Shown in pieces: positions 1 through 11,788 of a DNA stretch of 64,000 nucleotides. The first letter of the stretch is position 1, and the number at the start of each line of letters is the position of its first letter. The notes under the pieces were generated by a model, which was given only the letters and a program-made list of their open reading frames with translations, had not been told where the DNA came from and did not search any database. Position numbers and translations under genes: made by a program. Origin of the DNA: Rugalucina vietnamica (lineage: Eukaryota > Mollusca > Bivalvia > Lucinida > Lucinidae); assembly GCA_964017185.1 (NCBI GenBank), contig OZ024875.1, positions 60,879,043-60,943,042 on the forward strand. The letters are read 5' to 3'.

Positions 1-29
1 GGGTGTAAGAGTATACAGTGCACGGACGC

Positions 30-207
30 TGATCAGCTGTGCAACTTAATTGAACAACTGATCAGCGCCTTTGTTTTCGCTATTCGGACAGTACAATTTC
101 TCTTCTTCTTAGATCCGACATTTCAAGCTTCTAGCCTTTTTCTGTGACTGTACAGTCCGGTTTGTGTCGAACCTGGTCGGAAACCCCGAAGACCGGTTTT
201 CTCACGT
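30..207 (+). repeat. Hairpin MITE family A, partial
   Basis: Central GATCAGCTGTGC...ACTGATCAGCGCC hairpin, TTTGTTTTCGCTATTCGGA and the right end CGGTTTTCTCACG. The left terminus is diverged. Confidence 0.6.
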
Positions 208-448
208 TATCCTGATGGAACAAAGAGTGAAAGTTGTCCACTGATAACATACATGCTGGATGATGGAACGTAATATTAGAAGGTCCAGGGGTACAATTAA
301 ATTTAAAATCCCACCAAAGACACCAGATGGGAAAGAAAGAACAACCCAAGGCATTAAGAGCAAATTGACCAGCTCTTTCCTAGCGAGGTACCCATCCGGC
401 AGGCATCAACAAAATAAACATGGCGAGCACAACAGACAATATAAATAA

Positions 449-656
449 ATGAGCCACCTCGTGAGGAAACCAACAATCTGCATATGCAAAACAAAGGCGC
501 AGATCAGCGCCTTTATTTTCGCTACACGAATAGTACAGGTCCTCTACTTTCTAAATCTGAAATTTAAAGCCTCTAGCCATCTTCTGTGCTTGTACAGCCC
601 AGTTTTTGTCGGGCCTGTTCGGAAACCACATTGTTGGTTTTGTGTTGCGACTCATC
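449..656 (+). repeat. Hairpin MITE family A, hairpin arm deleted
   Basis: Left end ATGAGCCACCTCGTGAGG, right end TTGTTGGTTTTGTGTTGCGA. The central palindrome is shortened to GCGCAGATCAGCGCC, which suggests deletion of one hairpin arm. Confidence 0.7.
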
Positions 657-677
657 AATGATTAAAAAAAAAAAAAA

Positions 678-2225
678 CCAGAGGACCAATGGTCCTGTAA
701 ACGCTCACCTGAGTTCTGCTGCATATACCAATAAACATGTTTGAATATTATGGTATTTAATCCCAGTGCAGGGGCAGATGAAGCCCTTGGGCCATTTTCT
801 TTTTCAGATTAATCAATATTTGTCCATTTGCCAATTTCCTGCTGGCTTTTTCCTTCAAATGACATTTTAACAGTTATTCCCATTCCAATGCATTGGCAAC
901 CCATGTTGACCTTGCCATAAACTGGGTCAAGGTCATCACAGGGTCATGATTTATATATACATTGTAGTACTTGAGCCATCGATGCTTCAAGCCTAGTTTC
1001 GTAGAAATCAGTCCACTGGTTCCGGAGAAGAAGATTTTTGAAATTTTTTTTACCATATATGGGCCTGGCGGCCATCCTGGTCATGTGATCTGGATTATTT
1101 ATATACATATTGGTTACCCCATCCTATAGATGCTTCACATAAAATTTGGCTTTGATTCGCCAAGTGGTTTCAGAGGAGAAGATGTTTGCATATTATGGAG
1201 ATATACATGTATATTGCCCCGGGGTGGGGGCAAATGAGCCCCTGTGGTCCATTTTTTGTCAAAATCATTAATAGTTGGTCCTATTGCCCATTTCCTGCAA
1301 ATCTTTCACTTTAAATGACATTTTAAAAGTTTTCCCCATTCAAATGCATTGGGGACCATGTTGACCTTACCGTAAAATAGGTCAAGGTCATCACAGGGTC
1401 ATGATTTATACATACAATGTAGCGCTTTAGCCATCGATGCTTCATGCCAAGATTCATTGAAATTGGTCTACCGGTTCCGGAGAAGAAGATTTTTGAAGGG
1501 TTTTTACCATATATGGGCATGGCGGCCATCTTGGTCATGTGACCTGGATTATTTATATACACATTGGTTACCCCTTCCTATTGATGCTTTACATAAAATT
1601 TGGCTTTTATTGGTCAAGCGGTTTCAGAGGAGAAGACGTTTGAACATTATGAAGATATACATGTATATTGCCCCGGGGTGGGGGCACATGAGCCCCTGGG
1701 GTCCAATTTTTTTCAGAATCATTAATATTCAGTCCTACTGCCCATTTTCTGCAAGACATTCACTTTAAATGACATTTTAAAAGTTTTCCCCATTCAAATG
1801 CAAAGGCGACCTAAGTTGACCTTGCCGTAAAATAGGTCAAGGTCACCGCAAGGTCATGATTTATATACACATTGTAGTACTTGAGTCATCGATGCTTCAT
1901 GCCAAGTTTGGTTGAAATCGGTCCAGTGGTTCCGGAGAAGAAGATTTTTGAAGGGTTTTTACCATATATGGGCATGGCGGCCATCTTGGTCATGTGACCT
2001 GGATTATTTATATACACATTGGTTCCCCCTTCCCATAGATGCTTCATGTAAAATTTGGCTTTGATTGGCCAAGCTGTTTCAGAGAAGAAGATCTTTGAAA
2101 ATGGTGGACGACGGACGGACGACGGACGACGGACGGACGACGGACGACGGACGGACGGACGGACGCCGGATCATGGCCATCCTATAAGCTCACCTTGTGA
2201 GCCTTACGGCTCAGGTGAGCTAAAA
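678..2225 (+). mobile_element. Helitron-like non-autonomous repeat with three 455-bp units, copy 1
   Basis: It starts at GAGGACCAATGGTCCTG and ends with a hairpin (GCTCACCTTGTGAGCC / GGCTCAGGTGAGC) followed by CTAAAAAA. GCTCACCTGAG at 703-713 and CTCAGGTGAGC at 2210-2220 are perfect subterminal inverted repeats. Internal units are marked by GGTCATGATTTA at 942, 1397 and 1852. A GACGGACG microsatellite lies at 2105-2165. The plan resembles Helentron-derived elements (HINE/DINE); the class is inferred. Confidence 0.65.
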
Positions 2226-2287
2226 AATCGCAGTAGAACCGCAATGAAGCCGTCAGTAAAGCAACATGTTATTGAAATGGTGGCAGA

Positions 2288-5200
2288 GTAGTTAAGACAG
2301 GAATTGAGAAAAGTTAACAAGTACAGGCATTTTGTGAGGAAAAGGGTTTGACACCTGAACTAGGGGTAATTTGGTGTGCTGAATCCAAAAACCAATGTTG
2401 GCAAGTTGAGAAATGACGTCTTCATGTCCTAATTTGCATATTTTCAAAATGGCCGCCAAAATATCTAGAATCTGTTATATTGATGAAACGTTTCATTTGT
2501 TTGTCATAATCGGAGCCTAATATCACTTAAAATATATTGTTAGATGATTGCTTGACTAAATTACATAAATAACAATGCAAAGAATTTTAGCCCGCAAAGA
2601 TAAACTCAATTACACTATGAAAATAACGCATGGTTTCCATGGCAACTATTAATGTGTTTCTTGAGGAGGGGTGTAGCTACAAAATTGATCATATCGCCAC
2701 TGTTGCTCGTCCTATTCCGCTGAGCCTGGTCTCGTTGTTAAGCTTAGACATTTCCCTTTTCTCCTGTGGTAAGTAATGCAATTTATCTAATTTGCATATT
2801 CATGAATTGTAATGAAAACATTAAAATGGTTTAAAATCCTTAAATAAACAGTTTTCAGGCCCAAACCATCATTATGACACTGTTATTGCACAAGTAATAT
2901 ATCATGTGACAACTATATTGATGTCATGGACCTATTTGAAAATTTTATCTCATTTGCATATTCATGAATATTAATTATAATGTTGAAAACTGAGACCAAC
3001 TGAAAACCAGGGGAAAACTATTGCCATTAAAGGTTATGGTGGGTTATAAGATCTTTCTTGCATTTTAGGACAAATTTTCGTGGCTGCCAGTTTGGTCAGT
3101 GGGACCACTTAAATGCCTTAAAATATTGTCCTCAACAATGAACATATTTGCATGATTTAAAAATATTGTTTCCACGCCCATCCATTGTGTGATTCTATAG
3201 AATGGGGTGCACTTACAAAAGTGCAAATATCCTACCAATAGCATGCTCTAGAATACTATGATTGACCTGATAGTAGTGCTTGGACATAACGATTTAATGG
3301 TAATCCTAATATTCAAATCATTGAATTTGCATATTCATGAATATTAATGAAAATCGTAAGAAATGGAAGGAAAATCATGGAAAAAATGTGGGATGTACTA
3401 CAAAATTGCTTGTACCTGGGCTGTAAATAAACATAGGACGTTGAAAATGATATCAAATAAATGATAAGGTATCGTATTATCTCTTTGAAGTGTGATATAA
3501 GGAAAAAATGATTTTCAATTTCATGTATATCAATGAAAACTTATGAAATTGAGGGAAAAAATGGAAAAAGATTAAACAGATACACCTTCACATACACTTG
3601 TATCTTAGCAACCAAAAGCCCCAATGTGCTGAAAATGGAATCAAATGGTTGCTAGGGCAATATTATACCATCCATACTGTAATAGATAAGTTATTTGAGT
3701 TTCATTTTCATGAATATTAATAAAATCTGTAGGAATTGGGGTAAAATGCAGAAAAATTAGGAGGTATACATTTAACACATGTGCGTATCTTGGCTACTTA
3801 AGGACCTAAAGAGTCGAAGTTGAAATCAAATGACTGCTATGACAATGTTCTATAACCATATGATCTGATATGTAAGACATCTAGATATTTTTTTTTTGTT
3901 GTATGGATATTAATGAGATCTTTTAAATTAGAGAAATATCACCGAAAAGTAAAGGCGGTATACCAACAAAGTTGCTTATATCTCCACCGCTAATACCCTT
4001 AGAGGGATGAAAATGGTACCCATAGAATGTTAGGACAATGCAGTCTGATAGATAAACAGCATCTGATTAAAACCATGTAGTCTGATAGATAAACCATAGC
4101 TTATCAAAAGCCATGAATGCTATGAAAAATTGTAAAAATTACATACATAAAGTTGAAGGTTGTGCTCAAACAAAATCGCTTGTATCTTGGTTGCTAACAA
4201 ATACATGTATGCTTTATACATCTGAACATATGGCAATAATAAATTGTACGTGTACTAGCTATAATATGATGCCACTTTGGACTCTCTATGTCTATTTGCA
4301 GTCCAGATATAAGCAATTTTATTGGTAAACCCCCATCATTTTCTGGTCATTTTTCTATTATTTATAAAGATTTTATTAACATTCATACACAAATATTTCA
4401 GATAAAGCAAATAGCAGATCATACAGTTATAGAACAATGTTTAAGCAATCGTTTGATACCAATTTTAGCTCTCTAGGTCTACCGGTAAGCATGATATGCA
4501 CATTTTTACGTGTATACCGCCTTATGCTTTCAGCATTTTTACTCCAATTCCTAAAGATGTTATTAATATTCATGAAAATAAAAACCAAATGACTTATAAA
4601 TTGTTATACAAGATGGCATAATATTGCCTTAAAACCATTTGATCATCATTCAGCACTTTAGGGCTTTGGGTTGCCAAGATACAAGCCATTTCTTACATTT
4701 ACCCCTTTAATTTTTCAAATTTTTTCTGTCATGTTTTTAAAGATTTCATTAATATACATGAAATTACAAATCCGATTATTCTTATATCATATTTCAGAGT
4801 TATAGTACATTGCCACAGCATTCATTTGATATCTCTTTCGGCATCCTAGGTTCATTAACAGCCTGGGTACAGGTGTTTTTGTACGTATAACCCCTATCTT
4901 TTTCCACGATTTTTCTCCCATTATGATTTTATTAATATTCATGAATATATGTAAATTCAATGATTTCAATATTGGTTATGAAGGTTAAATTGCTATGTAA
5001 ATGCAATACTACCAGACCAATCATAGTATTCTAAAGTATGTTTTTGGTGGGACATGGGTATTTTTGTAAGTTCATCCCATTCTATAGAATCACACTAGGG
5101 GTGGTTGTGGAAACAATATGATGTTTACATCATGCGAATGTGTTCATTGTTGGAGACTTTTTATGGCATTTAATTGGCCCATCTGACCAAACTGGCAGTC

Positions 5201-5988
5201 ATGAAAATTTGTCCTAAAATGCAAAAACGATCATATAACGCACCAAAAACCTTTCAATGGCAATTGTTTTCCCCAGGTTTTTGCCCTTATGTTTTGACAT
5301 TTCAATTAATTAATATTCATGAATATGCTAATGAGATGAGTTTCATATTGACCATTGGCATCAATATATCTGTCATATATGGTATTACTGTTGCAATAAC
5401 AAGTTGTCATAACAAGTTGTCATAATGATAGGTTTTTTCTGCCTGAAAATTGTTCACTTATGGATTTCAAAGCCGTTTTTAATATTTTCATTAAAATTCA
5501 TGAATATGCAAATTCGATAATTTGCATTACTTACCAAATGATCAAAAGGCTATATCTATGCTTTACAGTGAGACCAGGTGCAGTGATCAAGGACTTGTTA
5601 CAGTGGAACTATGATCACTTTTGTAGGTACAAGCACAAAAGCCCACACCCCTGCCCCCTCAACACCCCCACCTCAGCCTTTTAACTTTTGAGATTTTTTT
5701 ATTCATTGAAGACCTTCTAATCATTATAAAATGTTACTTTTATTGTTTTGTAGCAGTTTGGAATCCTAAACATATACTAATTTGCAGCAATTGATGTTTA
5801 TCTTAATTTTGGCGGCCATCTTGGAAATATGCAAATAAGATGGTGAAGGAGCCATTTCTCAGCTTGCCAACATTGGTGTTTGGATTCAGCATACCCGAAT
5901 ACCCCTAAAAATGATCTCAAACCCTTTTCCTCACAAAATGCCTGTACATTCATAACGAAGCGTCTTTTCTCATTTTCTGTCTTAACTA
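2288..5988. repeat. Giant inverted repeat (about 3.7 kb) made of about 187-bp units
   Basis: The arms 2288-4090 and 4200-5988 are imperfect reverse complements with a centre near 4140. Paired landmarks: TAGTTAAGACAG (2289) with CTGTCTTAACTA (about 5988); GATTCTATAGAATGGG (3191) with CCCATTCTATAGAATC (5076); AGTTGCTTATATCT (3970) with AGATATAAGCAA (4308). Each arm holds repeats of a TTGCATATTCATGAATATTAATGAAAA-like core, cut here as TTCATGAATATTAAT, at about 2795, 2950, 3325, 3520, 3705 and 3900, mirrored at about 4365, 4560, 4745, 4930, 5305 and 5490. No protein-coding content was recognised. Confidence 0.8.
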
Positions 5989-6002
5989 GAGACGGTCATT
6001 GC

Positions 6003-6295
6003 TTAACCAGTAGGCTTTAGAGAATGAATGTTGGTTTTGGTTTTGAGTAAAATTGTTTTGAGTAGGAAATAAGGACAATTTCAATGAATCATTTGTTTTA
6101 ACATTATGCTAACATGCCCGTGTAAAGAATACCTCTTAAATCCCATTCTATATCGTAAAGCTTAACACCAGTAGGCTTTAGAGAATGAATGTTGGCTTTG
6201 GTTTTAGTAATATTGTTTTGATTATGTTTTAGCATCATGCTAACATGTCCGTGTAAAGAATGCCTCTTAAATCCAATTTTGTATCGTAAAACTGC
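6003..6295 (+). repeat. Tandem duplication, period about 161 bp
   Basis: AACCAGTAGGCTTTAGAGAAT and CGTGTAAAGAATRCCTCTTAA occur twice, at about 6006/6167 and 6118/6253. No protein is evident. Confidence 0.65.
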
Positions 6296-7117
6296 GAGGT
6301 TAACAGCCGTATGCATAGTTTTCGAATTTTTGCTCAAAACATAGATTTTGAGTACTCGTTAGAACCGCCTTGGGTCTAGTTTGTATCCACAATCAATGAT
6401 TAAAAGTATCGCTATTTTTCCCATGAAATGTTCATTTTTACAGCTGAAAAATACTGTATACACGTATTGTATAGAAGAGTATTCGTAATGACTATCCTAC
6501 TGATACCTACTGTGAGTGTGAACATGGGAAAAGTCGTGTGCCTCCGGAACATGGATCATTACTACGAAGTCCCCTTCTTGTCTCAAATTGGTCAGGTAGA
6601 CTGAAATCACAAACGTATAGAGTAATGAGCATTTCGGAATAGTCCCTTTATGCCGCTTTTATCAGCGGAGAACTTTTGAGGACAAATCTTCATATAAAAT
6701 GTTTCTCTTTTTCATATAAAAAGGTTTCTCTTTTCACTTATTTTTATGAAATAAAAATAAAACTGAGATCCATAGAACATATCAATGAAACAGGGGATAG
6801 GTCATAGCATTTTCAGTGACCCTATAAGATTTGGCAACATGGAGCCAAAGAGAATTACTGTAATTTTGCACCCTTCAACGGGATAGTCAATACAAAGACT
6901 AGTAAAATCCAAATGGGGCCAAATATATTAAACGTTGATTAGAAAATGAATCTAAACCGACAATAATTTTCTGATTTCTCAGAATACCCTCGCTGATCTC
7001 AAAGGACCAAAAGAAAAATATATAGAATCAACACTATGGATGGTGTACCTGGAGACGTCATCAACTGCAGTAATAGGAAATAAACAGAAACCTGAGATCA
7101 TTTTTAAGAGCAGTGAA

Positions 7118-7135
7118 CATATGAGCCGCATCATG

Positions 7136-7177
<42 letters not shown>

Positions 7178-7396
7178 CATATGCGAAACCAAAGGTGCAG
7201 ATCAGCTTCGCAGTAACTGCGAAGCTCTGGTCAGCGCCTTTGTTTTCGCTACACGGATAGTACACTTCCTCTTCTTCTTAAATTCGAAATTTCAAAATTT
7301 CAAGCCTCTAGCCATCTTCTTTGATTGTACAGCCTGATGTGTGTTGGACCTGTTTGGAAACCACATTGTTGGTTTTCCCATGAGGCGGCTCATATC
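7118..7396 (+). repeat. Hairpin MITE family A with an A-tract in its left terminus
   Basis: ATATGAGCCGCATCATGA is followed by about 36 A and then ATCTGCATATGCGAAACC, so the A-tract replaces the usual GAAAACCAAC part. The centre is CAGCTTCGCAGTAACTGCG; the right end is CATGAGGCGGCTCAT. Confidence 0.75.
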
Positions 7397-8111
7397 AATG
7401 AGAATCGGGATGGGCCATATCGTGGTTTTGGCTACTTAGGCCTCTTCAGTGACGATATAGAAGTTGAATTCCAACATGCCATGGTCTTTCACAAGATTGT
7501 AACGTACCAGTCATGCAAATTAACCTTGCTGCACATCCTGTCCCCGCCCCGCAGGGGACAAAACTGCATAAATTAGAATTTTGTTTATAAACTGAAAGTA
7601 GGCCTTCATGTACCTTTGAAGGGCATTTACAATTTTTCTGTGACCTTGGTCGTAAAACGGGTGTCAAATACGCATTTTGTTAACAATTACTAACCGTTTC
7701 AAACTAATTCACTTAAAAATCAATTTTAACTTTGAAGACATGCCTTTTCAAAGCTTTTTTCTGAAGCCTCGTGAAATCATGCAGGTTCTTGTTCAATAAA
7801 ATTGACTATAATAACTATAATAACTATAATAACATTATCATTGGAACTGTTTTAATCAATACAACTGTTTAGAAGTAGTACTTTTTTACCTACTTCGTGG
7901 GCCATTGTTACACTTTTCTTGTATCAACTCAGATTGAGATGCCTGGGTGTGCATGACTTTTGCCGGTGTTTATAAACGTTTCCTTGTTTACGTGCAACAA
8001 TTTAACGTGTAGTAAAATCGTTTGTATTATAGCATTGGCACCCTATGAAAAATCTAGAAACTGCGACCGTAACATAGACTTTAAAGAAAAACAAAATAAC
8101 CAGAAACTTAC

Positions 8112-8205
8112 AATCAAGTGCATTCTCTGAGTGTGCGCTAGAATCCACTGCCAGTGCGACCACTCTCTTATGTCCCGAGGACTCTGATTCCATCTGTTGT
8201 TGCAT
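8112..8205 (-). CDS. Universal stress protein (UspA-like), first coding exon only
   Basis: Reading leftward from the ATG at 8205, the exon encodes 31 residues plus one base and ends at a strong donor (GTAAGT at 8111-8106). The peptide is MQQQMESESSGHKRVVALA followed by VDSSAHSENALD; the pattern (R)VV-A-VD-S-HSENAL is the first beta strand and nucleotide-binding loop of the Usp domain, and the split codon T|GG would give the usual W. Bivalves have many such genes. No further exon was recognised between 8111 and the left window edge, so the rest may lie outside, or the exon may be a remnant. The function in stress response is inferred from family only. Confidence 0.6.
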
Positions 8206-8518
8206 TTTTACTTACAAACAAACAGTTTACACAAGTATCTACAAGTAGGAAAAATAAGTTGTAATATAAGTATATGTATTTAAAATGTATTCTAAATGTA
8301 ATGAAAGTTTTTTCGCGTCGGCGATTTTGAATGGCATGCAAAAATATATTAGAAAGTAAACATAGTTTATGACATATTGAATATGCCCACTGACGCGACT
8401 GACCCGACAATTATCACACCGAATAGACCGCTATGGATCGACGAACCATGATCAGTGGACCAGAGAAACAGCGTGTTCGATTCATTCATCCACAAACCAC
8501 GGTTTGTAATCGAAAATG

Positions 8519-8733
8519 TGGGAGCGCGGTGGCGTAGTGGTAGAGCGTCGGACTCCGTCTCGAGAGGCCCTGTGTTCGATCCCCACAGGCGTCAATGTGT
8601 TGTGTCCTTGAGCAAGAAAATATTAAATCCGTACAGTACTGGTTTAACCCAGGAAGCGTTGGCTCCGTCCCGACTTGATTGAAAAATTGTTGACTGGGAC
8701 GTTAAGCCTCAACACAAACAAACGTAATCGAAA
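8519..8733 (+). repeat. tRNA-derived SINE, full length
   Basis: The head is tRNA-like with an A box (TGGCGTAGTGG near 8530) and a B box (GTTCGATCC at 8574-8582). The body GTGTCCTTGAGCAAGAAAA and tail GACGTTAAGCCTCAACACAA recur in other copies in this window. It is not a working tRNA gene, since the head is followed directly by the SINE body. Confidence 0.75.
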
Positions 8734-9437
8734 ATGTTATCATATCAATTAAGAGTCTGTGAATATGAGGAACATCGAAATAAAACCTTATTTTGATCGG
8801 TTGTGGCTTGGTTTAACTTGCGTCTAAACCGGCTCAAATCATGCGTTCCATTACCTTTGCGCCTAACGCAAAAAATAGAGAGCTACAGAAATTATCTTTA
8901 CATCACTAAGAATCAACCATTTTCATGTTTGAGCCGCGATGCGAGAAAACCGGTTTGCACTTTTAGTAATACTTTTGGTAATATAAGCAATCAGTGCATA
9001 TAACATGTGCAACGTAATTAAAGGGTCGATTTCGTGTACACTGAAGTGGAATAAAAACTATATGCCGACAATTAATATACATACAGTCATGTGTTGAGTT
9101 TTATATGGGAGTTTTAAATTGTATGCAAGACATAAAAAATGCTGTTCAGAGTAGGGGCATACGAGACGACAATACATGAAGAAATACATTTGACTTCAAT
9201 GTATTACCTCGTTGGCATTCCTATTCTGATGCGCAAAACAAAACATGACACAAAATGCAAATTGATCAATCTAATTTGCAAGCAAAATCACCAAAATGCC
9301 TTTGCCTATAAGCATTTACAAAGCTTTGGGAATGCAAACAACTGGCATATTTATATTCGGGCCCACATGCATTATATCGAAGACGATTCACATTTCATCT
9401 GGAGAATTATCTTCCACTACTTCTTCTCACTCCCAAC
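8734..9437. other. Unassigned sequence between SINE and foldback element
   Basis: AT-rich, with a chance open frame at 9139-9495 that runs into the foldback arm. No motif or repeat recognised. Confidence 0.4.
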
Positions 9438-9442
9438 AATCA

Positions 9443-11783
9443 CACCCTGGTCCGTCATTACGTACAGGAAACTAAAGCAACGTATAGATTACTAAAGCGC
9501 AACGTATAGTTTACTAAAAAAATGGCGGATTTTGGTGGACACGAATCGGTGAGTAAGATTTGTTTATTGATTCTGATGTTCCTTTTTTGTTTATCTTAAT
9601 CAAACACACCTTACGGACCAGCAAAACTATTGTGTTATTTGCCTCGATCGGTACATTCTGCAGGAAATCACCCATTTAAGTATAATGTTCGACACCCTTA
9701 GACAGCTGATTGCCAAATCGTGTGTTTTGAACTTCTCCGAGAAGAAAACCTTATATTGTGGTCAAAGTTCGATGGTAAATGGGTTGATTTTTGATGTCGA
9801 ACATAGATACTGACCTAATAAGACAATCTGGCCAAAAAAAAATTTCAAATGTCCTTTGATAGCGAAATTATTAATGATTTTTCATTACAACGCATTCGAC
9901 ACCTAAAACGGTACAACGAAAAAACAACTAAAACGTTCTAATTTGGGTAAAATAAACCTTATTACGATACTGTATGTAACATTCTTTGTTACTATAGCGT
10001 TTTATTTCATCCAAAGTTTTCATTTGTATACTTTTATCTCAAGATTTGCTGATATAGCTCACAGGTTAAACCCTAAAACATTAAAATAGGCATCAAAACC
10101 ATCATATGAAGCCAAACTCGAGTTTTATGGCGACTTAATGTTTAAATTTAACAAAAATTTTGGATGAGAGTAATGAAAAGACAAAATCTGATCATTTTGC
10201 TGTTAAATTTAAAAAAAGATAGTTAATCGATATCGAAGAATCGGTTGAATTTAATGCAATATACTGCATGCTTAGTTTTTAATTCAGATACGGTAAAAAA
10301 CTTTACTTTCCTCTTTAAGTGCACGCCGGTGGGTGCATGGGCCCTCAGACTCAATGACGGTACAGAACTAAAGCTGACTTACAGATGGGAGGGACCTGAC
10401 AACAAGGTAAGGTTACGGGATAAACATATGTCTCTGGTCGGGTCCACCAAGGTTGAAATAGTTTTGTTTTGCTCCCGGCGGTTTTTCAGTGTCGGCGTTA
10501 CTGTTGAGTCGTCGTTTTTGTTTCATCACAGTGTTTACATTTGTTTTCTGTGATGCTTCATTGACGAACTAGGACGCTTCTATGAGAACCGAACATTGTT
10601 TGTTATTGAATCACAGTAGACTAAGGGTGAGGTTTGGCGCCAGTAAAACCGGTTTAAGCCCTCCAGTAAAATTTCTTTTGCTGACCATTCTAAGGCGATT
10701 CTACTGTGATTCTTTATATTGTATGTTTGGCATGTCAGCTTCTGTTGTATACGCTTAATTTGTATTTAGTTGAAGGAAGCCGGATAGCTACCTTCCTTGG
10801 AAAGAGCTAGTCATCTTGCTCTTCATGTGTGTTGTCACATTTTCATGTTCAGGCATCCTGAACCTTCTGTTGATCTATTATGTTTGTTCTTGTTAAGTCT
10901 ATATCTTTCCCGCTTGGTGTCTGGGTTTGGATTTTAAATTTAATTGTGTCTATTCCTGGGCTATATTTTCTACTTTATCTAACGTATAATAAACCTAAAT
11001 TGATTTTTTTTTGCTGTATTTCAGGCCAGAATGTGTCAGTGATGCTGATGAATTACCGACTGAGACGTTTAGCCAAGTGACACAAACTAACTAACCAGCG
11101 CCCAAAGAGAAGTTCCTGTTGCAACGTTGTTCCTGTCCTATCCTTTCTGTGTAAATACAAAGTTATCAACTCGTTCAAGAATTTTTACGTTAATACGTTT
11201 TTGATTGTTTTTAGATTGTGGACAGACATTAAGAGGATCTAACTGAGTCCATTGTATCGTAATAAGGTTTATTTTACCCAAATTAGAACGTTTTACTTGT
11301 TTTTTTCGTTGTACCGTTTTAGGTGTCGAATGCGTTGTAATGAAAAATCATTAATAATTTCGCTATCAAAGGACATTTGAAAATTTTTTTTTGGCCAGAT
11401 CGTCTTATTAGGTCAGTATCTATGTTCGACATCAAAAATCAACCCATTTACCATCGAACTTTGACCACAATATAAGGTTTTCTTCTCGGAGAAGTTCAAA
11501 ACACACGATTTGGCAATCAGCTGTCTAAGGGTGTCGAACATTATTCTTAAATGGGTGATTTCCTGCAGAATGTACCGATCGAGGCAAATAACACAATAGT
11601 TTTGCTGGTCCGTAAGGTGTGTTTGATTAAGATAAACAAAAAAGGAACATCAGAATCAATAAACAAATCTTACTCACCGATTCGTGTCCACCAAAATCCG
11701 CCATTTTTTTAGTAAACTATACGTTGCGCTTTAGTAATCTATACGTTGCTTTAGTTTCCTGTACGTAATGACGGACCAGGGTG
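9443..11783. mobile_element. Foldback element with about 530-bp terminal inverted repeats and 5-bp target duplication
   Basis: The left arm 9443-9970 and the right arm 11254-11783 are near-perfect reverse complements beginning CACCCTGGTCCGTCATTACG. The element is flanked by AATCA at 9438-9442 and 11784-11788. The 1.28-kb middle is not repeated, and its 10553-11000 part resembles repeats at 16120 and 61340. The left arm contains a start-like ATGGCGGATTTTGGTGG followed by a donor GTGAGTAAG at 9549. No transposase was found, so it is non-autonomous. CAC ends with a 5-bp duplication recall Transib, but the rest of the terminus does not fit well. Confidence 0.85.
9522..11042 (+). CDS. Possible three-exon small ORF inside the foldback element
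   Basis: Exon-like pieces: 9522-9548 (MADFGGHES, donor GTGAGTAAG), 10320-10406 (CTPVGAWALRLNDGTELK then LTYRWEGPDNK, acceptor TTTAAG, donor GTAAGG) and 11025-11042 (acceptor TGTATTTCAG, then a stop after five codons). The first two join in phase 0. The third would read much further (PECVSDADELPTETFSQ) one base out of phase. The pieces look like parts of a captured or transposon gene; no family was recognised. Splicing is inferred only from sites. Confidence 0.3.
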
Positions 11784-11788
11784 AATCA

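Noticed and set aside
8519-8592. tRNA gene
   Set aside because: A and B boxes are present but the sequence runs on into a SINE body shared with other copies and has no proper acceptor end.
9139-9495. 118-residue reading frame
   Set aside because: It runs into the foldback arm and shows no domain; codon content looks random.
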